From assembly GCA_944474755.1 (NCBI GenBank), contig OX104115.1, positions 50,399,648 through 50,463,647 of the forward strand: a DNA stretch of 64,000 nucleotides. The letters run 5' to 3'. Source of the stretch: Limnoperna fortunei. Taxonomy: Eukaryota > Mollusca > Bivalvia > Mytilida > Modiolidae. Position 1 is the stretch's first letter, and the number at the start of each line of letters is the position of its first letter. Under the pieces are notes generated by a model that saw only the letters and a program-made list of their open reading frames with translations, searched no databases and was not told where the DNA came from. The position numbers and the translations under genes are program-made. This document shows positions 57,077 through 64,000 of this stretch, in pieces.

Positions 57077-57648
57077 CTATATTATTGTAACTAAAAGTTT
57101 GTTAATTATTAACAATAATGATTGAATTAAGATCACAATAAATACCAAGGTTATAAAATTGACCATCCCAGAAATGAATTTAGTCTAGTCAAAACATATT
57201 AGAAGGCCAAATAATTAAAATCTTGAAAAGCTTTCATCACCAAATTCCAGAAATGTATGCCTTATCTGCATAATGCCAGATTAAAAAGCAAAAAGAAAAA
57301 GGACAATTTCTGATTTCACAATGACATCACTATTTTATGGACTAACCACCTTATCTGCTGGGGCCTAGGTTTTTTAGTTTATACCAAATTATTATAATCC
57401 CTTGATTTTTTTATTACCAATTCTTGTAAGATATATGTAAAAAACAAGGAAGATATAACACTATTTTGTTTTGTTGGGCTTCAAACCACCAATTTTATGT
57501 GGTTAAATAGACCATATCAGGAACCAGAGTTCTTCCTTACACTATTTACTCCTTTTCAATTGAAATTCAAAAATTGTAAAGCTATCAATGTATTGCACTA
57601 TTTGGGAATATTAGTTCATTTGTCACAGATATAGATATTATTTTGCTC

Positions 57649-57746
57649 ATTGGTATTGGATAGAAATGGAACATTGGGGCTCATTCTCCATGCACATTGG
57701 TATTGGATATAAATGGAACATTGGGGCTAATTCTCCATGCACATTC
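57649..57746 (+). repeat. 49-bp tandem duplication
   Basis: Two adjacent copies of a unit starting ATTGGTATTGGAT and including GGAACATTGGGGCT and TCTCCATGCAC. They lie in the intron about 210 bp before exon 17. Confidence 0.85.
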
Positions 57747-57958
57747 ATCCAGCTTTGCATATCATTTATTCTGTCAGCAAAGATACATTTACAGTTGGTT
57801 AACTTCTATTTAATATTCTGTAATCATCAAACACCCATTGTAGGAAATGAGTGTTATTCACTCACAAGCATCCTGTCCCCATTATCTGAAAACTACATTT
57901 CTGGCCAGAACAGCCAAATTTACATGACTGTGTTATGGAGGTTCTTATTTGATTTCAG

Positions 57959-58138
57959 TTTCAGCAATCTGTTTAGTTCCTCCAACAAACCAAACAAGAA
58001 GCCGTTTCCAATGGCTACAGTCAAGTACAATGCCCCTACTACCCAAGTACAACCAGTAGGCGACCCAAACAAACGCACAAGGAAGACGTATAACCTTGGT
58101 GATAAAGCTAAGGCTTATGACTTCATGCAAGATGAACT
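57959..58138 (+). CDS. JIP3: JIP3/4 exon 17: linker after RH2
   Basis: Acceptor CTTATTTGATTTCAG. Joined to exon 15 it completes SSIWNFFSNLFSSSNKPNKK, matching SSIWQFFSRLFSSSSNTTKK of JIP4. It then encodes KYNAPTTQVQPVGDPNKRTR and YNLGDKAKAYDFMQDE, the counterpart of NLKYNAPTSHV...LPGDKSKAFDFLSEE. The donor GAACT|GTAAGT is a perfect consensus, phase 2. Confidence 0.96.
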
Positions 58139-59131
58139 GTAAGTATCATATATGTAATAAACTGTCAGTATTTGTGGTTTGTAATTTGGCATGCACATTT
58201 TCTGGTTTATCTCTGGTCCTAATCATTGTTGTTATGATATGTGTAACTTATCTATTGTTTTAGTGAGTTACTTTTTATGCTGTTTAAAATACACTAATCA
58301 CCCATTACTTCACATAAAGTATGGTGTTAAAATCTTATTTGTGTTTTTTAATTAAAATTTCCTCGTGTAAAATAATCAGTTCTCATTCTAGAATGTTACA
58401 GTATTTACAATACATTGCCTTTGATAACCATCAGTTAAAGTATAACATGTCAGTCACTGTCATCACACTCTAAATATTGACTTAAAATTTATGTTGAACC
58501 ATAATATTCCATGGCAATTGGAGAGGAATTCAGAGGCAATCACCATAGAAAGTGAAATGCATGCAACTGAAATGAACATGTCTTAATTTTTAATAGAAGT
58601 CTGGACAGCTCTGGGTAAATTTATTCACAAAATATATTTTCTGGTAGCAGCTGAAATCTTTGATTTGTACTTTTTTTTGCTTTACTTGACTAAACTCAGG
58701 CCAAGCTATATATTCCATGTTTATTTGCTTATTTTGCAATTTTTTTTACAATTTTGATTGGTGGAGTTTATTTAGGTGACCGATCACAGGTGTATCGGAG
58801 TCCCCTGGTTTTAGCAAAATTCATGTATTATGATTTTACTGCAGAGTGAAAAATTTGGAAAGGAAGTCTAAGATTTATGTTCTAGTCAATAAAACTAACA
58901 ATTATACTTAACCCATTTTTCATGGATTCAGGCATGATTTACAATCAGCTGTCACAGATAATAACCATACAAGTAGTTAATAAGATGATATGATTTATTG
59001 TGATCCTTTTTGGTTGAGTTTTTGTTGTTGTTGCATTTTCGTTAGCACTTTCTGTTGTCACTGCTATTGTGTATTCACTTATGCTTAATGTCTAGGATAA
59101 CAAATTCAATGGCTAAAAGTAAATGAAAGAA

Positions 59132-60567
59132 TTTTTATGCCCCCGCGACGACATGTCTGGGGGCATTAAGTTTTACTCATGTCCGTCCGTCCGTACGTAC
59201 GTACGTCCGAACAAATTTCCGTCAAGCTTTTCTCAGAAACTGTACATGAGAACAATTTTAAATTTGGCAGAGTGGTTCAGTATCACAAGTTGTACGTCCT
59301 AAGCGAATTTCAGACCTGTCGGACAACTACTTCCTGTTTGGGACTTCATTTGTACGTAAATACGTCCGTCTGTATGTACAAATTTCCGTCAAGCTTTTCT
59401 CAGAAACCGTACATTAGAACAATTTGAAATTTGGCAGTGTGGTTCAGTATCACAAGTTGTACGTCCTAAGCGACTTTCAGACCTGTCGCACAACTACTTC
59501 CTGTTTGCGACTGGGCCGATATGAAAATGTGTTAACATGAGTATGAAAATTTCCGTCAAGCTTTTCTCAGAAACCGTACATCAGAACAATTTGAAATTTG
59601 GCAGGGTGGTTCAGTATCACAAGTTGTATGTCCTAAGCGACTTTCAGACCTGTCGCACAACTACTTCCTGTTTGCGACTGGGCCGATATGAAAATGTGTT
59701 AACATGAGTATGAAAATTTCCGTCAAGCTTTTCTCAGAAACCGTACATCAGCACAATTTGAAATTTGGCAGGGTGGTTCAGTATCACAAGTTGTACGTCC
59801 TAAGCGACTTTCAGACCTGTCGCACAACTACTTCCTGTTTGCGACTGGGCCGATATGAAAATGTGTTAACATGAGTATGAAAATTTCCGTCAAGCTTTTC
59901 TCAGAAACTGTACATCAGAACAATTTGAAATTTGGCAGGGTGGTTCAGTATCACAAGTTGTACGTCCTAAGCGACTTTCAGACCTGTCGGACAACTACTT
60001 CCTGTTTGCGACTGGGCCGATATGAAAATGTGTTAACATGAGTATGAAAATTTCCGTCAAGCTTTTCTCAGAAACCGTACATCAGCACAATTTGAAATTT
60101 GGCAGAGTGGTTCAGTATCACAAGTTGTACGTCCTAAGCGACTTTCAGACCTGTCGGACAACTACTTCCTGTTTGCGACTGGGCCGATATGAAAATGTGT
60201 TAACATGAGTATGAAAATTTCCGTCAAGCTTTTCTCAGAAACCGTACATCAGCACAATTTGAAATTTGGCAGGGTGGTTCAGTATCACAAGTTGTACGTC
60301 CTAAGCGACTTTCAGACCTGTCGGACAACTACTTCCTGTTTGCGACTGGGCCGATATGAAAATGTGTTAACATGAGTATGAAAATTTCCGTCAAGCTTTT
60401 CTCAGAAACCGTACATCAGCACAATTTGAAATTTGGCAGGGTGGTTCAGTATCACAAGTTGTACGTCCTTAGCGACTTTCAGACCTGTCGGACAACTACT
60501 TCCTGTTTGGGACTTCATTTAGCGGGGGCATCCGTGTCCCATGGACACACTCTTCAATTTTTTTTTG
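59132..60567 (+). mobile_element. Helitron/HINE-like element, family F, 167-bp array
   Basis: The 5' hairpin ATGCCCCCGCGACGACATGT-CTGGGGGCATTAAG is followed by a GTCC/GTAC microsatellite and eight tandem units. TTCCGTCAAG lies at 59217, 59385, 59551, 59718, 59885, 60052, 60219 and 60386, so the inner spacing is exactly 167 bp and inner units are nearly identical. The 3' end AGCGGGGGCATCCGTGTCCC-ATGGACACAC repeats the 5' stem in inverse and adds a GTGTCC/GGACAC hairpin. Open frames inside are repeat translations. Confidence 0.9.
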
Positions 60568-60659
60568 GTGAATAATTTTGATATTTGGAAAATTCGAGCC
60601 ATAATATTTGTTACCTATATTTCTATGTATATAATCTGCATCATGACTGCTTTATTTAG

Positions 60660-60716
60660 ATCCAGTAAGATAGAATCACTGTTAGAAGATCCAGTGTTAG
60701 CACATCAACATACAGT
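60660..60716 (+). CDS. JIP3: JIP3/4 candidate cassette exon (57 nt)
   Basis: Acceptor TGCTTTATTTAG, donor ACAGT|GTAGGT. In phase 2-2 it encodes L then SSKIESLLEDPVLAHQHT and a split Val, 19 codons, with no stop when spliced. It can be included or skipped between exons 17 and 18. The peptide resembles a short amphipathic helix. No counterpart in vertebrate JIP3/4 is known to me, hence moderate confidence. Confidence 0.6.
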
Positions 60717-61266
60717 GTAGGTCACCATAGTGTTTATTACTATTTTGAGCAATTGAAGTGTCACATGTGAGAGGCTTTATTATCACTATGCTCATTCTTT
60801 ACATCAATTATCTCCCTTCTCAAAGATTTTGTAAAACATTCTAAATGTGGATTAGGTATTGTGCATTGTTTAAAAGATGTTTGATCACAGTATAGAATTT
60901 TATAAAAGATACAACTACAAGCTGTAGTATCAAGGGAGGTGTCATGCAAAAATTACAGAATTGTTCTTGTATGAAATGTGTTGTATCCAAAAAGGTTTTT
61001 TAAAATATTGTTTAAAAAACTGTGAACTCAAGATTTTAACTTTTATAGTGTGGTCTATTTTCTGTAATTGAATGGCTGTCTAATTTAAATGTTAATTTTT
61101 ATAAGTTATATGCTGAAGTAACATTGACTAAAATCTGTTTTTTGTGACATTTATTGTTGATACATGCTTTACTTGGCAGAATACTTTAATTGAACATAGA
61201 CTTAAAAAAAAATCATTAAAATAATGAATGAAGACATTTATTAATATCTTGTGTGTCAATTATCAG

Positions 61267-61489
61267 TATGTCAGAAAAAGCAAAGAAAGAAAGAGAAAAA
61301 GAAAGAATGGAGCAATACAAACAGGTTAGAGCTCATGTGAAGAAAGATGATGGCAGACTACAGGCTTATGGATGGAGTCTACCAGCCAAATTAACCAGTG
61401 TGTCCAGTAATGTACCATCGAAAAATCATGTCCCTGTACCTGTCCCTGTATACTGTAGACCCTTACTAGAAAAAGATGATGGTCTAAAG
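61267..61489 (+). CDS. JIP3: JIP3/4 exon 18
   Basis: Acceptor GTGTCAATTATCAG. Encodes [20 protein letters not shown] then [20 protein letters not shown] and [18 protein letters not shown]. It matches [31 protein letters not shown] and VPVYLRPLDEKD of JIP3/4, the conserved lead-in to the WD40-like region. The donor AAAG|GTGAGT is near-consensus, phase 0. Confidence 0.97.
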
Positions 61490-61896
61490 GTGAGTTAGAT
61501 AAGCAGTCTTTATTTATTGTAAATTGGTAATACTTTAAAATGTGACATGTGTTGTCACAACCACATTGTTTATATATTTAGAGAAAGGAAGACAAATTAG
61601 CCTCAACCAAGTACTAAAAATCTGGATTAAAAATTGAATGCATGCTTTTGAAGTTTCATTGAGGTATAAAAGAACTAAAAGATGACAGTCACATGTTATG
61701 ACCATGTGACATAATTCAAATAAGAAAATGACAAAATAATTCAAGGCATACATCTGTGTATACAAGAAAAGGTTTGTTATCATAGAAATAAACTTATTAT
61801 TAAACAAGATATTAGTCCTACATTGACAGACATTGACTTGGAAAGAAATGTACTTATTATTCTAGAGACTTTAAGTCTATATTAACCTACTTTCAG
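61490..61896 (+). other. JIP intron 17
   Basis: 407 bp of AT-rich sequence with no feature beyond its splice sites. The 90-residue minus-strand open frame across it has no coding character. Confidence 0.8.
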
Positions 61897-62046
61897 ATAT
61901 GGTGTGCAGCAGGAGTTAATCTTACTGGAGGAAAGACTAGAGATGGAGGGTCTATTGTTGGGGCCAGTGTCTTCTACTCGGATGTGGACCAGGAACCAAA
62001 GAAAGAGACCAAAGATGAAGTAGAAAAACTTAACCAAGAATTAAAG
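61897..62046 (+). CDS. JIP3: JIP3/4 exon 19 (last exon in window)
   Basis: Acceptor CTACTTTCAG. Encodes IWCAAGVNLTGGKTRDGGSI then VGASVFYSDVDQEPKKETKD and EVEKLNQELK, 50 codons in phase 0. It matches LWCAVGVNLSGGKTRDGGSV-VGASVFYKDV...LDQELKEQ of JIP4. The donor TTAAAG|GTAGGA follows. The next exons (LVWICTST-type start of the propeller) are beyond the right edge. Confidence 0.97.
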
Positions 62047-62115
62047 GTAGGAAAGATGGTTTGTATTTGCTTGAATGGGGTTTCGTTCCACTTTCAGCTA
62101 TATTATGGAGCCCTT

Positions 62116-63886
62116 TTTTAGCTCACCTGACCCAAAGGGTCATGTGAGCTATTGTTATCACTTTGCGTCCGTCGTCGTCGTCTTTGTCGTCGTCGTCTGT
62201 AAACTTTTTACATTTTAATCTTCTTCTCTGAAACCACTTGGCCAATTGAAACCAAACTTGGCCATAATGTTCATTGGATGGACCTTAACAAAGTTTTTGT
62301 TTTTTATTTTGATTGGTAAACCAATATGGCCGCCACCTCAAGACTTAGTTTAACATAGGACCCTATGGGAAAAAAGTTAAAAAGGGCTTCTTCTCTGAAA
62401 CCGTTTAACCAATCAAAACAAAACTTACTAGCAATATTGTTTAGATGGTCCTCTATAAAGTTTGTGTTTTAGATGGGAATTGGAAATTCAAAATGGCCGC
62501 CACTGCAGGACTTAGTTTAACATAGAACCCTATGGGAAAAAGTTTTAAAAGGCTTCTTCTCTGAAACCGGTTAATCAATGGAAACAAAAACTTACTAGCA
62601 ATATTGTTTGGATGGTCCTCTATAAAGTTAGTGTTTTTTATGGCAATTGGAAATTCAAAATGGCTGCCACCGCAGGACTTAATTTAACATAGGACCCTAT
62701 GGGAAAAAGTTTGAAAGGCTTCTTTTCTGAAACCGGCCAACCAATGGAAACAAAACTTACTAGCAATATTGTTTGGATGGTCCTCTATAAAGTTAATGTT
62801 TTTTATCCCAATCTGATATTCAAAATGGCCGCCACCGCAGGACTTAGTTTAACATTGGACCCTATGGGAAAAATGTTAAAAAGGGCTTCTTCTCTGAAAC
62901 CGGTTAACCAATCTAAACAAAACTTACTAGCAATATTGTTTGGATGGTCCTCTATAAAGTTTGTGTTTTTTATGGCAATTAGAAATTCAAAATGGCTGCC
63001 ACCGCAGGACTTAATTTAACATAGGACCCTATGGGAAAAAGTTTGAAAGGCTTCTTTTCTGAAACCGGCCAACCAATGAAAACAAAACTTACTAGCAATA
63101 TTGTTTGGATGGTCCTCTATAAAGTTAATGTTTTTTATCCCAATCTGATATTCAAAATGGCCGCCACCGCAGGACTTAGTTTAACATTGGACCCTAAGGG
63201 AAAAAGGTAAAAAAGGGCTTCTTCTCTGAAACCGGTTAACCAATCAAAACAAAACTTACTAGCAATATTGTTTGGGTGGTCCTTTATAAAGTTTATGATT
63301 TTTATGCCAACTGGAAATTCAAAATGGCCGCTTCCGCAGGACTTAGTTTAACATAGGACCCTATGGGAAAAAGTTTTTAAAGGCTTCTTCTCTGAAACCG
63401 GTTAATCAATGGAAACAAAAACTTACTAGCAATATTGTTTGGATGGTCCTCTATAAAGTTTATGTTTTTTATGGCAATTGGAAATTCAAAATGGCCGCTA
63501 CCGCAGGACTTTGTTTAACATACGACCCTATGGGAAAAAGTTTTTAAAGGCTTCTTCTCCGAAACCGGTTAATCAATGGAAAGAAAAACTTACTAGCAAT
63601 ATTGTTTGGATGGTCCTTTATAAAGTTTATGTTTTTTATGGCAATTGGAAATTCAAAATGGCCACCTCCCCCGCAGGACTTAGTTTAACATACGACCCTA
63701 TGGGCAAATAAAAAAAATCTCTATACAACTGGTTAACCAATGAAACAAAGCTTTCTAGTAATATTGTTTGGATGGTCCTATTTAAAGTTTATTGAAAATT
63801 ACAGGACTTACTTTAACATCAGGGAAATGCCATCTTCATTGCCTATAAAATCAGGTGAGCGATACAGGCTCTTAAGAGCCTCTGGT
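62116..63886 (+). mobile_element. Helitron/HINE-like element, family A, copy 6
   Basis: Begins 70 bp after exon 19. It has nine ~166-bp units, a GTC-rich microsatellite and an intact 3' hairpin with CTCTGGT end. Its units match copy 1 most closely (shared AATCTGATATTCAAAATGGC variant), so copies 1 and 6 form one subgroup and copies 3, 4 and 5 another. Confidence 0.87.
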
Positions 63887-63894
63887 TTTATTAT

Positions 63895-63990
63895 GGATGT
63901 AGCCAGAGTACTCAGTGAAAACCCCAACCTACAGTATGAAAACTGGCAATCCTTGCCAATTGTTATTAGTCGAGTACACCCTACCAGCCC
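63895..63990 (-). mobile_element. Truncated SINE copy at the right edge (minus orientation)
   Basis: GTAGCCAGAGTACTCAGTGA-AAACCCCAACCTAC and GAAAACTGGCAATCCTTGCC match the plus-strand reading of the 27147 SINE core. It begins nine bases after family A copy 6 and lacks the SINE tail, which suggests that the family A insertion or a deletion removed it. Confidence 0.75.
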
Positions 63991-64000
63991 TTAGACAGGA

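Larger units (their letters stand above)
43686..57958 (+). other. JIP intron 15 (14.3 kb) with alternative exons
   Basis: Contains an alternative last exon (44351), family A copy 5 (44557-46032), family D (47911-48481), a SINE fragment (48775-48910), family E (49235-49740), a 59-bp tandem array (49970-50690), a second candidate last exon (51237), a TTAA MITE (52544-52802), a relic of a family A unit (53420-53600), a 27-nt candidate microexon (54643), fold-back MITEs (55134, 56955) and a SINE fragment (55683-55840). 46035-47905 and 50700-51230 are AT-rich and show nothing else. Confidence 0.75.
58139..61266 (+). other. JIP intron 16
   Basis: Contains the family F array (59132-60567) and a 57-nt candidate cassette exon (60660). 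58140-59130 is AT-rich without recognised features. Confidence 0.8.
5002..62046 (+). other. JIP3: JIP3/JIP4-type scaffold gene (locus, 3' end outside window)
   Basis: The exons listed below assemble into the N-terminal two thirds of a JIP3/JIP4 (MAPK8IP3/SPAG9; fly syd, worm unc-16) protein. Family members are cytosolic adaptors. They tether JNK/p38 kinase modules to vesicles and link cargo to kinesin-1 and dynein/dynactin. They bind ARF6 through leucine zipper II and LRRK2-phosphorylated Rab GTPases through RH2. Order here: RH1, coiled coil, Ser-rich and acidic linker, leucine zipper II, a charged coiled coil, RH2, a Ser/Lys linker, then the segment leading into the WD40-like propeller. The propeller exons are to the right of the window. 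Invertebrates usually have one gene for the two vertebrate paralogues. Confidence 0.95.

Noticed and set aside
57666..58142. 158-residue open frame taken as a single protein
   Set aside because: Only the part from 57959 matches JIP3/4; the upstream part is intron containing a 49-bp tandem duplication and the acceptor TGATTTCAG lies between them.
59179..60575. Regularly spaced repeats that might suggest a CRISPR array
   Set aside because: The repeats are direct 167-bp tandem units without unique spacers, in a eukaryotic intron, with HINE-like ends.

Overview
The window is AT-rich animal DNA with long introns, a tRNA-derived SINE and repeat families of a kind common in molluscs. It fits a bivalve, most likely a mytilid mussel. 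The organism is inferred from gene and repeat style and has not been tested.

Genes. Two protein-coding genes are recognisable and sit head to head with 154 bp between their start codons. On the minus strand, at 4847 down to 1132 and running off the left edge, are the first three exons of an AtuA-like (acyclic terpene utilisation, PF07287/DUF1446-type) protein. On the plus strand, from 5002 to at least 62046 and running off the right edge, is one very long gene for a JIP3/JIP4 (MAPK8IP3/SPAG9, Sunday driver/UNC-16) scaffold. I placed constitutive exons for the RH1 domain, the first coiled coil, a Ser-rich and acidic linker, leucine zipper II, RH2 and the region up to the start of the WD40-like part. 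Splice phases agree at every constitutive junction except exon 5 to exon 6. Several probable alternative exons are visible: three consecutive phase-1 mini/microexons (36, 42 and 18 nt), a 27-nt microexon, a 57-nt cassette, and one or two alternative last exons that would end the protein just after RH2.

Layout. 1-1131 is distal intron of the AtuA-like gene. 1132-4847 holds its exons and first intron. 4848-5001 is a shared promoter region. 5299-15335 is JIP intron 1. It contains a pair of about 1-kb inverted repeats, a 740-bp tandem duplication of one arm, a small hAT-type MITE with a perfect 8-bp target duplication, and unidentified coding relics. 15336-62046 carries the remaining JIP exons, with introns full of repeats. 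Beyond 62047 is the next intron.

Repeats. The introns are dominated by Helitron/HINE-like (pearl-like) elements. Each has a 5' hairpin, often a microsatellite, a central tandem array and a 3' end that repeats the 5' stem in inverse before a terminal hairpin. At least six unrelated sequence families share this plan, and nearly all have a tandem unit of about 146-171 bp. Other elements include a pogo/mariner-like element with TA duplication, a TTAA MITE, two hAT-like elements, fold-back MITEs, a Crypton-related (DUF3504-like) frameshifted fragment and a SINE with a 13-bp target duplication. No tRNA, rRNA or CRISPR array was seen.
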